Source: Micrococcus cohnii
Lineage (GTDB): Bacteria; Actinomycetota; Actinomycetes; Actinomycetales; Micrococcaceae
Direction of reading: 5' to 3'
NCBI RefSeq assembly: GCF_014205175.1
Contig: NZ_JACHNA010000001.1
Span: 1-64,000 of the forward strand
DNA length: 64,000 nucleotides
Positions 29,100-37,543 of the stretch are shown one piece after another. Made by a program: the position numbers and the translations under genes. Position 1 is the first letter of the stretch. Every line of letters starts with the position of its first letter. Under the pieces are notes generated by a model that saw only the letters and a list, made by a program, of their open reading frames with translations, did no database searches and was not told the DNA's origin.

Positions 29100-30974
29100 G
29101 TGTCTGATGAGATGAAGCAGCAGCACCGTCTGGCCGCAGACAACGGCGCAGGGGTGTCGGAGTCACGGGAACCCTTCGAGCCGCGACTCGATGCGGAGCC
29201 CACCGAGCCCACGGTCGAGGTCTCCCAGATTCCCCTCATCCGGTCCGCCCACGACGACGCCGGGGAGTCAGGGACCGACGGTCAGCTCCCGGTGCTCGCC
29301 GCCGAGGACGTCGAACCGGTTCCCGACGCCGAACCGGTCCCGGACGCCTCGCTCGTTCTCGACCAGAGCCCCCCGGCGGAGACGGTGCGCCCCGACGTCG
29401 TCATGCCCCCTCCGGTCAGCGGGCAGACCCTGCCGGACGCGCCGCTGAGCGGCACGCCGCAGACGGACCCCATCCCCACCTCGGTGTTCGCCGCCACCCA
29501 GGAGCACCAGCGCCACCGCCGCGGCCGCCTGCGGCGAGGGGCGAAAGGCAAGGACCGTGGCCGCGCCGTCTACGACGAGTCCCTGCCGACGCAGGCGATC
29601 GCCCTGGCCGGCCGCCTGAGCGCCTCCTCTTACGGCAGTCGGGTCCGCTCGCGGGTGCGCACGGCCCGTGAAGCCGACGACGCCGCCGTCGAGGCCCGCA
29701 CCACTCTCGACTTCGCCCTCAAGCTCGGCGAGACGATGTTCCGCTTCGGTGCGAGTTCGATGGACGTGGAGTCCTCGATCATCGTCGTCACCCAGTCCTT
29801 CGGGATCCACGAGACCGAGATCGACCTGACCAATCAGGCGATCTCTCTGAACTACGCCCCGGACTCCTCACGCGGAGAGGTGCCTTACACGCTCCAGCGC
29901 GTCGTGCGGAACTGGAGCACGAACTTCGCCGGGCTGGGCGCCCTGTACCGCCTGGTCGAGCAGATCGCCGATGGCGACATCACGCGCTCTCAGGCCCAGC
30001 GGCGCCTGGTCGAGATCCGCCGCACCCCCAAGCCCTATCCGGGGTGGGCCGAGGTGGTCGCGGCCGGCGTGATGGCCGGTGCGTTCGTGCCGTTCATCGG
30101 CGGCAACTGGTTCGGCGCGGGAGTGGGCATGGTCTCCACCTGGATCGTGTTCGGCCTCGCGGTGTTCCTCGAGAACCGGGGGCTGCCGGAGATCTTCAGC
30201 ACCGTCGCCGGCGCGTTCTTCGCCACGGTGATCGCGCTGGGACTGCACGCGGCGGACATGCCGCTCGACCCGTCCGTCGTGGTGGCCGGAGGCATCCTCG
30301 TGCTGCTGCCGACCGCGAGATTCGTGATGGCGGTGCAGGACGCCATCCACGGTTTCCCGCTCACCGCGGGTGGACGACTCGTCTCCGCGATGCTGGTCTA
30401 CGTAGGCATCATGGGCGGCATCATGATCGGCGTGGTCAGCGCCGACATGCTCGGGTTCCCGCCGCTCGACCTCGCCGAGGAGCCGCAGGGCAAGGTCGCC
30501 GCCGTCGTCGTGCTCGTGCTGGTGACCGTCGCCGCGATGACGCACGCGATCATCATGCAGGCCAAGTGGACCACCATGCTGGCCTCGGGATTCGTCTCCG
30601 CACTGGGTTTTCTCAGTTACGAGTTCTTCGACGCCATCGGCGCCGGCTCCCGTTTGACCCCGGCCGCCGCCGCGACGGTCGTCGGGTTCGTCGGGCGCAT
30701 GTTCGCCGTGCGCCTCGGGTACCCGAGCATCGTCGTGGTGCTCTCGAGCACGCTGTTCCTGCTGCCGGGCCTGGCGATCTTCCGCTCGCTGTACGGGTTC
30801 ACCGTGGAGACGGACAGCACCCTGCTCGGCGTCGCCGGCATCTTCAACGCGTTCGTCATCATCATCGCGATCGCGGCGGGCGTCGCTCTGGGAGACACGC
30901 TCGCCAGACCCATCACCGACCGGTTCTTCGAGAACGCACGTCGGCCCGCGGCCATGGTGGTGCACCAGCGGTGA
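29100..30974 (+). CDS. Threonine/serine exporter, ThrE family
   Basis: 624 residues. A long acidic, Pro/Glu/Asp-rich cytosolic region (1-150) precedes the ThrE core. It begins TLDFALKLGETMFRFGASSMDVESS, with conserved residues for the cytosolic part of the first domain, and includes QRRLVEIRRTPKPYPGW. About ten membrane segments follow (for example VVAAGVMAGAFVPFIGG, IFSTVAGAFFATVIAL, VVVLVLVTVAAMTHAIIM). The two ThrE domains are fused in one chain as in Corynebacterium ThrE. It exports Thr and Ser or small peptides by proton antiport. The GTG at 29100 follows GAGGAGG. The extra N-terminal region has no visible fold. Confidence 0.9.
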   Translation: MSDEMKQQHRLAADNGAGVSESREPFEPRLDAEPTEPTVEVSQIPLIRSAHDDAGESGTDGQLPVLAAEDVEPVPDAEPVPDASLVLDQSPPAETVRPDVVMPPPVSGQTLPDAPLSGTPQTDPIPTSVFAATQEHQRHRRGRLRRGAKGKDRGRAVYDESLPTQAIALAGRLSASSYGSRVRSRVRTAREADDAAVEARTTLDFALKLGETMFRFGASSMDVESSIIVVTQSFGIHETEIDLTNQAISLNYAPDSSRGEVPYTLQRVVRNWSTNFAGLGALYRLVEQIADGDITRSQAQRRLVEIRRTPKPYPGWAEVVAAGVMAGAFVPFIGGNWFGAGVGMVSTWIVFGLAVFLENRGLPEIFSTVAGAFFATVIALGLHAADMPLDPSVVVAGGILVLLPTARFVMAVQDAIHGFPLTAGGRLVSAMLVYVGIMGGIMIGVVSADMLGFPPLDLAEEPQGKVAAVVVLVLVTVAAMTHAIIMQAKWTTMLASGFVSALGFLSYEFFDAIGAGSRLTPAAAATVVGFVGRMFAVRLGYPSIVVVLSSTLFLLPGLAIFRSLYGFTVETDSTLLGVAGIFNAFVIIIAIAAGVALGDTLARPITDRFFENARRPAAMVVHQR

Positions 30975-31012
30975 GCGCCGCGGTCGGGCCGGTCGGACGC
31001 TCCGGCAGGCGG

Positions 31013-31690
31013 TCAGGCGGGCAGCCGCCAGTCGATCGGCTCGGCACCGTGCTCGCTCAGCCAGGCATTCGCTCGGGTGAACGGGCGTGAGCCGAAGAAG
31101 CCGCGGTGCGCGCTCAGCGGTGACGGATGCGGCGACTCGATGACGCCGGCCCCGGCCGACCGCAGCAGCCGCGCCATGCGGCGGGCGTCCGCGCCCCACA
31201 GCAGCGCGACCAAAGGAGTCTGACGTGCGGCGAGTGCCTCGACGGCTGTCTGCGTGATCTGTTCCCAGCCGAGGCCGCGGTGGCCGCCCGCCTCGCCAGC
31301 GGTGACGGTGAGGCAGCGGTTCAGCAGCAGCACGCCCTGCCTGGTCCACGCGGTCAGGTCACCGTGCGCCGGCGGGGTGATCCCGGTGTCCGAGGCCAGC
31401 TCCCGGTAGATGTTCGCCAGCGAGCGGGGCAGCGGTCGAACGTCGGCGTCGACGGCGAAGCTCAGCCCGATCGGGTGGCCGGGCGTCGGGTACGGGTCCT
31501 GGCCGAGGATGAGCACCGTGACCTCGTCGAACGGCTGCCGGAACGCGCGCAGGATGTGTTCTGGAGCCGGCAGCACCTGCTGACCGGCCGCACGCCGAGC
31601 CTGGACCTGCCTGCCCACGGCCTGGAACGCGGCCTCATGATCGGCGAACACGCGGGCCCAGCCCGCCTCGAGGGGTTCGATCAGCTGCAT
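31013..31690 (-). CDS. ung: Uracil-DNA glycosylase (family 1)
   Basis: 225 residues. LILGQDPYPTPGHPIGLSFAV contains the water-activating Asp65; QGVLLLN and LVALLWGADARRMARL follow, and the leucine loop with catalytic His188 is in HPSPLS (188-193). The family usually has DPYH where this protein has DPYP, a change I recall from other actinobacteria. It removes uracil from DNA in base excision repair. The ATG at 31690 has a -10 box TAGCCT (31697-31702 on the plus strand) six bases before it, so a leaderless mRNA is likely. Convergent with the exporter gene, 38 bases apart. Confidence 0.95.
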   Translation of the reverse strand: MQLIEPLEAGWARVFADHEAAFQAVGRQVQARRAAGQQVLPAPEHILRAFRQPFDEVTVLILGQDPYPTPGHPIGLSFAVDADVRPLPRSLANIYRELASDTGITPPAHGDLTAWTRQGVLLLNRCLTVTAGEAGGHRGLGWEQITQTAVEALAARQTPLVALLWGADARRMARLLRSAGAGVIESPHPSPLSAHRGFFGSRPFTRANAWLSEHGAEPIDWRLPA

Positions 31691-31745
31691 GCGCCCAGGC
31701 TAACGAGGCGGACGCGCCGTGCGAGGCCGCACAACCGGGCGGACG

Positions 31746-31751
31746 TACAGT
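31746..31751 (+). promoter_or_regulatory. -10 box TACAGT, leaderless arrangement
   Basis: TACAGT followed by seven bases and the ATG at 31759. It reads away from the ung promoter, whose -10 lies 45 bases to the left on the other strand, so both genes share a compact divergent promoter. Confidence 0.5.
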
Positions 31752-31758
31752 AGAAGGC

Positions 31759-32043
31759 ATGTCGTCGGCCTCCCGTGATCAGCTCTCCGAGCAGGAGCGT
31801 GCCATCCTCCGGCTCGAGGAGCAGCGATTCCGCTATTCCGGGGCCAAAGACCGGGCGATCCGGGACCGCACGGGCCTGACGCCGACGGCGTACTACCAGG
31901 TGTTGAACGCCCTGCTCGACCGGCAGGCCTCGATGGCGTACCGGCCCCTGCTCGTCCAGCGGCTGCGTGCCATGCGCGGCACGCGGCGTCGCGCGGTGCG
32001 TCCGTCCCCGTCCCTCCAGCCTTCCCCCTCCCAGGAGAACTGA
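31759..32043 (+). CDS. DUF3263 protein
   Basis: 94 residues. The core LSEQERAILRLEEQRFRYSGAKDRAIRDRTGLTPTAYYQVLNALLD matches the small actinobacterial DUF3263 family, which looks like a helix-turn-helix with the recognition helix at TPTAYYQVLNALL; DNA binding is inferred, not shown. The last 20 residues are basic and Pro/Ser-rich. It lies six bases before the LytR_C gene and is probably cotranscribed with it, a pairing I recall from other actinobacteria. Confidence 0.85.
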   Translation: MSSASRDQLSEQERAILRLEEQRFRYSGAKDRAIRDRTGLTPTAYYQVLNALLDRQASMAYRPLLVQRLRAMRGTRRRAVRPSPSLQPSPSQEN

Positions 32044-32049
32044 TCCGCG

Positions 32050-33306
32050 ATGGCCTACACGCCCGACCGATTCGACGACGTTCCGGAGTACACGGACCAG
32101 CGCGGCAGCCACCGCGAGCACTACGCGCCGGTCGCCGCGGGCGGCTCCTTGCTGAAGCCCCTGATGATCGCGGCGGCCCTGGCCGTCCTCATCGGCCTGT
32201 TCGTGGGTGTCGTGCTGCCGTCGATGCAGAAGGACGACGCGCCGACGGCGAGCTCCTCGGAGTCGTCCGCCTCGAGCGATGAGAAGGCCGACGGCAGCGC
32301 GGCATCGTCGAGCCGGGCGCAGGTGGAGGAATCGGGGATGAGCGAGCCGGCCGGTTCCGCCTCGTCCCAGGCCGGGTCTGAGCGTGAGGGCGAGTCGGCC
32401 GACGGTGAGGCCGCGGCAGGCGGCGCTGCCGGCGCGGCGGCCGGGGGCGCCGCAGGAGAGGACCAGGCCTCGGCGGCGCCGTCGTCCGAGTCCGCGGGCG
32501 GGTCCGACGGCGGTTCCGCGGACTCGTCGAGCCCGGCGCAGACGGCGGCTCCGCAGGGCTCGGCGTCCTCGCGCGCCGCTGAGCGCGCGGAGGAGGAGCC
32601 CGGCGACGCCGCGGACGCCGACCGCTCCCGCCGTGCCGCCGAGTCCTCGGCGGCGGCCCTCCAAGCGTCCGAGAAGGCCGCCGCTGACGAGTCCCGCAAG
32701 GCGGAGGCCTCGCGCAAGGCGGAGGAGTCGAAGAAGGCGGAGGCCTCGCGCGAGGCGGAGGAATCGAAGAAGGCGGAGGCCTCGCGCAAGGCGGAGGAGT
32801 CGAAGAAGGCGGAGGAATCGAAGAAGGCGGAGGCCTCGCGCAAGGCGGAGGAGTCGAAGAAGGCGGAGGCCTCGCGCAAGGCGGAGGAGTCGAAGAAGGC
32901 GGAGGCCTCGCGCAAGGCGGAGGAATCGAAGAAGGCCGAGGAGTCCCGCGCGGGGGAGTCCTCCTCGCGCCCCGAGCCGTCCCGCACCCCCGCGTCGTCG
33001 GACGACTCGCAGCGGTCCGAGGGCTCCGCGCCGTCCTCGCGAGCCGCGTCGAGCCCGGTGATCGTCTTCAACGGCACCAATGTGCGCGGCCTGGCGGCCG
33101 GCTATGCGGACCGGCTCGAGTCGGCCGGATTCAGCGAGGTGGCGGCCCGCAACTGGCGCGGCTACGGCATCTCTCGCCCCACCGTCCTGTACAACCAGGA
33201 GCAGTTCAAGGACACCGCGGAGGCCGTCGGCGCCGAGCTGGGCTACCCCGTCGTGCAGTCGCCGAACCTGCAGATCAACGGCGTGGCGGTCGTCGTCTTC
33301 CGCTGA
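32050..33306 (+). CDS. LytR_C-domain membrane protein with Lys/Glu hexad repeats
   Basis: 418 residues. A short cytosolic N-terminus is followed by one membrane helix (about 34-57) and a long external low-complexity region (60-335) rich in Ser, Ala, Glu and Lys. Residues 215-298 are 14 hexads of the form S-[RK]-K-A-E-[AE]. A LytR/CpsA/Psr C-terminal domain (LytR_C, about 335-418, SPVIVFNGTNVRGLA to INGVAVVVF) ends the chain. The catalytic LCP domain is absent, so this is not a wall-polymer ligase itself. The repeat is likely a rigid charged helix that spaces the domain away from the membrane across the wall. Neighbour of DUF3263. Confidence 0.85.
   Translation: MAYTPDRFDDVPEYTDQRGSHREHYAPVAAGGSLLKPLMIAAALAVLIGLFVGVVLPSMQKDDAPTASSSESSASSDEKADGSAASSSRAQVEESGMSEPAGSASSQAGSEREGESADGEAAAGGAAGAAAGGAAGEDQASAAPSSESAGGSDGGSADSSSPAQTAAPQGSASSRAAERAEEEPGDAADADRSRRAAESSAAALQASEKAAADESRKAEASRKAEESKKAEASREAEESKKAEASRKAEESKKAEESKKAEASRKAEESKKAEASRKAEESKKAEASRKAEESKKAEESRAGESSSRPEPSRTPASSDDSQRSEGSAPSSRAASSPVIVFNGTNVRGLAAGYADRLESAGFSEVAARNWRGYGISRPTVLYNQEQFKDTAEAVGAELGYPVVQSPNLQINGVAVVVFR
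32692..32943 (+). repeat. 18-nt tandem repeat tract, 14 units, inside the LytR_C gene
   Basis: Fourteen in-frame 18-base units, close to TCG-[AC]G/AAG-AAG-GCG-GAG-G[CA]. They alternate in pairs to give a 36-base superperiod encoding KAEASRKAEESK. DNA identity between units is nearly complete, higher than protein selection alone needs. This is the state expected after recent slippage or unequal recombination, so length may vary between strains. Confidence 0.9.
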
Positions 33307-33352
33307 TTCCGCGCCGGATTCGCGTCTCGGACCGAGCGGTCCGGAGCGCGTG

Positions 33353-33398
33353 GACGCCCCCGGCCGGGCCCGCCGTTCGAGGCCCGGCCGGGGGCGTC
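33353..33398 (+). terminator. Terminator hairpin after the LytR_C gene
   Basis: A perfect 18-bp GC-rich stem (33353-33370 with 33381-33398) and a 10-base loop. It isolates the LytR_C transcript from groEL. Confidence 0.8.
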
Positions 33399-33451
33399 GT
33401 CGTCCCGGGGTTCCGCCGGAAGCGGATCCTCGCGTGCGCCGGGCCGAGCCT

Positions 33452-33478
33452 TTTGCACTCTCCTGCACAGAGTGCTCA
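33452..33478. promoter_or_regulatory. CIRCE element (HrcA operator)
   Basis: TTTGCACTC-N9-GAGTGCTCA, matching the CIRCE consensus TTAGCACTC-N9-GAGTGCTAA with the GCACTC/GAGTGC core intact. HrcA represses chaperone genes through this site in actinobacteria. hrcA is not in the window. Confidence 0.85.
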
Positions 33479-33482
33479 TAAT
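33453..33482 (+). promoter_or_regulatory. groEL promoter
   Basis: TTGCAC (33453-33458) and CATAAT (33477-33482) with an 18-base spacer. The CIRCE element covers the -35, the spacer and part of the -10, so HrcA binding would block RNA polymerase directly. The transcript would have a leader of about 165 bases before the start codon. Confidence 0.6.
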
Positions 33483-33486
33483 GGGG

Positions 33487-33513
33487 TTAGCACTCCGATG
33501 GGTCGACTGCCAG
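33487..33513. promoter_or_regulatory. Second, half-degenerate CIRCE-like element
   Basis: The left arm TTAGCACTC is a perfect CIRCE arm. After nine bases, GACTGCCAG matches the right arm at six of nine positions. It starts nine bases after the first CIRCE, so the two centres are 35 bases apart, about three helical turns. Confidence 0.5.
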
Positions 33514-33558
33514 AAGCGCCGGTGGCGCACGGCCGACGGTCCAGCGGAGCCGACCTGA

Positions 33559-35292
<1,734 letters not shown>

Positions 35293-35329
35293 TCGGTCGG
35301 TGACGACCGGGCGCACGCCCACCACGAGC

Positions 35330-35380
35330 GAGGCCCGCTTCATCGCGGCTCGGAGACCGAGCGGCGACGAGGCGGGCCTC
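35330..35380 (+). terminator. Bidirectional terminator after groEL
   Basis: GAGGCCCGC (35330-35338) pairs with GCGGGCCTC (35372-35380), with an inner GCTCGG/CCGAGC stem at 35348-35362. It overlaps the last codon of the convergent DedA-like gene. Confidence 0.6.
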
Positions 35381-36050
35381 AGCCGTGCCCGGTCCGTTCG
35401 GCGCGCCAGCGCCGCCACGTGAGAGCCGTGAGCGCGAGCACCGTCAGCCAGGACAGCACCAGGATCGTCACGGTCAGGGCCGAGGGGGCGTCGAGCACCG
35501 CCCCGATCGCCACCAGCGAGGCCTGCCCGGGCAGTGAGCCGGCGAGCGTGGAGGTCAGGAACGGGCGCAGCCGCGCGCCGAACGCCCCGGCGCCGTAGTT
35601 CACGGGCCAGTAGGGCACGCCGGGCATCAGCCGCAGCATCGACATGGCCAGCACCCCGTCGTCCGCTCGCAGCCGGGTCGTGATGGTCTCGGCGTACCGG
35701 CCCAGCAGTCGTGCCACGGTCCGGCGGCCCAGCAGCCGAGCCAGCCCGTAGCCGAGGCAGGAGCCGGTGACGACCCCGATCATCGACAGGACCAGGCCGG
35801 GCAGCCAGCCGAACAGCGCGCCGCCGGCCACCGCCATCACCGTCACCGGAATCGGGGTGACGGCCACCAGTGCATAGAGGCCGACGAAGACGAGCCAGCT
35901 CGCCCAGCCGTAGGAGCCGATCTGCTCCCGCAGCTGGGGCCAGGCGGGCAGGTCGACGGTGAGCAGCAGCCAGGCCATCGCGACGACGGTGGCGGTCAAC
36001 ACGGCGGTGCGCAGCCATTCGCCCCAGGGCGGCGTGTCCACGGTCCTCAT
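35379..36050 (-). CDS. TVP38/TMEM64 (DedA-superfamily) membrane protein
   Basis: 223 residues with about six membrane segments. TPIPVTVMAVAGGALFGWLPGLVLSMIGVVTGSCLGYGLARLLG contains the re-entrant loop and G-x3-G motif of the SNARE-associated/VTT domain, and MLRLMPGVPYWPVNYGAGA matches the second conserved loop. Family members are thought to move lipids or ions across the inner leaflet; the exact role here is unknown. The ATG at 36050 overlaps the stop of the upstream gene by four bases, so the two are translationally coupled. Confidence 0.88.
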   Translation of the reverse strand: MRTVDTPPWGEWLRTAVLTATVVAMAWLLLTVDLPAWPQLREQIGSYGWASWLVFVGLYALVAVTPIPVTVMAVAGGALFGWLPGLVLSMIGVVTGSCLGYGLARLLGRRTVARLLGRYAETITTRLRADDGVLAMSMLRLMPGVPYWPVNYGAGAFGARLRPFLTSTLAGSLPGQASLVAIGAVLDAPSALTVTILVLSWLTVLALTALTWRRWRAERTGHG

Positions 36051-36982
36051 GTCAGTGCCTCGAGTTCGCGGGCGAGGTTCGCGCGGGCAGGAACCTCCCA
36101 TCTGGCTCGCCCGTACGCGGTCGTGAACAGCGTGGGTGCCTCGAGCAGCGACCGCAGCACGTGCGCGCGGCCGCGGGCCCATGCGTCGTCGTCGACGTGG
36201 GCGAAGTCGGCGCGGACCGCGACCCGGTAGCGCTCGTAGTCCTCGGCAGGGCCGGCGAGCACCGCCAGGTCGGCGTCGCAGAGGGCGGCCGCGGCGGCGT
36301 CGTTCGATGACGGACGGTGCGCCGCGGTGACGCGGACCAGTCGTGCTGTCTCGGCGGCCTGATGGGTGGGCACGCGCAGGGCGTCCTCATCGAGCAGGTC
36401 GAGTGCCAGCCGAGCGGAGGCCTCCTCGTCCGTGCCCGCGGGGGCGGACGGGTCCGCGTCGTAGACGGCGTCGTGGAACCACGCGGCGAGCCGCACCACG
36501 GCGGGGTCGGAACCGAACGGGGTGCCCGCGTGCTCGAGCACATCCAGGGCGGCGAGCACCGCGCTCAGGTGCGTCAGGTCGTGGTAGTGGCGGTGCGGTT
36601 GGGACCAGCGGCGCAGCAGTTCGCGGCCGAGTCGGTCCACGGCCCCGGCATCGGCGCGGGGGAGGTGCTGTGCCCAGAGCCGCCCCCAGCGTCGGTGGAG
36701 GGCAGTCGAGACCCGCTCGGGGCGGGCCCGCGCCGGCACGCGCAGTCCCGAGCGGATCAGTCGGCGTACCAGCTCCCGCCCGTCGACGGGTGTGGCGCCG
36801 GCGGCGACCAGCTCGTCGTAGCGGTGCTTCGGGACGTCGTAGTGGTCCAGGTCGAACGCCCGCGTGCTCAGGCCCGTCGCTGCAGCGAAACGGTGCAGCT
36901 CGTCGAGGGAGGCGTCCGAGACCACATGCGAGAACACGGTGCCGTGGGCGGGCCAGGCGGGCGGGTCGATGAGCACGGTCAT
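36047..36982 (-). CDS. DUF4031 and HD-type phosphohydrolase fusion
   Basis: 311 residues with two parts. Residues 1-80 match DUF4031 (TVLIDPPAWPAHGTVFSHVVSDASLDELHRFA, then DHYDVPKHRYDELVAAGA). Residues 90-311 resemble a predicted metal-dependent HD-superfamily hydrolase: HRHYHDLTHLSAVL supplies His residues, AAWFHDAVYD is the HD motif, and a later CDADLAVLAGP supplies the distal Asp. The substrate of neither part is known. I chose ATG 36982 because TACGCT (36990-36995 on the plus strand) lies exactly seven bases before it, the leaderless spacing seen elsewhere; GTG 36988 is the alternative. First gene of the pair with the DedA-like gene. Confidence 0.85.
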   Translation of the reverse strand: MTVLIDPPAWPAHGTVFSHVVSDASLDELHRFAAATGLSTRAFDLDHYDVPKHRYDELVAAGATPVDGRELVRRLIRSGLRVPARARPERVSTALHRRWGRLWAQHLPRADAGAVDRLGRELLRRWSQPHRHYHDLTHLSAVLAALDVLEHAGTPFGSDPAVVRLAAWFHDAVYDADPSAPAGTDEEASARLALDLLDEDALRVPTHQAAETARLVRVTAAHRPSSNDAAAAALCDADLAVLAGPAEDYERYRVAVRADFAHVDDDAWARGRAHVLRSLLEAPTLFTTAYGRARWEVPARANLARELEALT

Positions 36983-37051
36983 GCGCACCAGCGTAGGCCC
37001 GGCGCGGCCCGTCCCCCTCGGGCTGCGCCGGACCCATGCCGGTGCGGCGAC

Positions 37052-37342
37052 TCAGGCGCGGAACATGCCGGCGTTGGCCTGCTCGGTGTCCCGGTACTGC
37101 GTGGCCGCCTGGTTCATCGCCTGACGGATATTCGCCAGGGACTCCTCGACGCGCGCCTGAGTGGCGCGCCAGTCGGTCAGCACGGTCTGGAAGTTCGTCG
37201 ACGCCTGGCCGCGCCACGTGTCCTGCAGCTGACGCAGCGAGGCCTCCATGGTGTTGACCTCGCTCTGCAGCCGGCCGATGGACGCCTCGACGGCCGAGCC
37301 CTTGGCCTGCAGGTCATCGATGTCGATGTGGACGACGGACAT
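37052..37342 (-). CDS. WXG100-family (ESAT-6-like) protein
   Basis: 96 residues, family length. Two helices are separated by the WRG turn (residues 43-45, in LQDTWRGQASTNF). The C-terminal part has YRDTEQANAGMF, close to the Y-x3-[DE] export signal, at residue 83. WXG100 proteins form helical hairpin dimers exported by type VII (ESX/Ess) machines. No EccC/FtsK ATPase, EccD or effector gene is near, so the machine, if any, is elsewhere. ATG 37342 has a GGGGGAA site. Monocistronic by appearance. Confidence 0.9.
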   Translation of the reverse strand: MSVVHIDIDDLQAKGSAVEASIGRLQSEVNTMEASLRQLQDTWRGQASTNFQTVLTDWRATQARVEESLANIRQAMNQAATQYRDTEQANAGMFRA

Positions 37343-37543
37343 GGTGGTTCCCCCTCACGGTGGGCCGCGGCGCCTCGGGCGGCCACGGCGGTGTCGGATT
37401 GCTCGTCGGTCGCTGCGGCGGCCGACGGGGATCACGCTAGGCGGCCGCGGGTCCGCCACCGGGCGGCTGCCCGGGAGGCTGGGGAGAACCCGGGCGCGAC
37501 CGGGACCCTGTGCAGGGGTGAGCGCACGGACCTGTGACGCAGC

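Noticed and set aside
32692..32943. Array-like repeat that could be taken for a CRISPR
   Set aside because: Units are contiguous in-frame 18-mers with no spacers, inside a coding sequence, and there are no cas genes.
32121..33080. Minus-strand frame opposite the LytR_C repeat
   Set aside because: It is only the reverse reading of the hexad tract; the plus frame has a membrane helix and a LytR_C domain.
37052..37342. Type VII secretion locus
   Set aside because: Only one WXG100 gene is present; no ATPase, channel or protease component is seen within the window.
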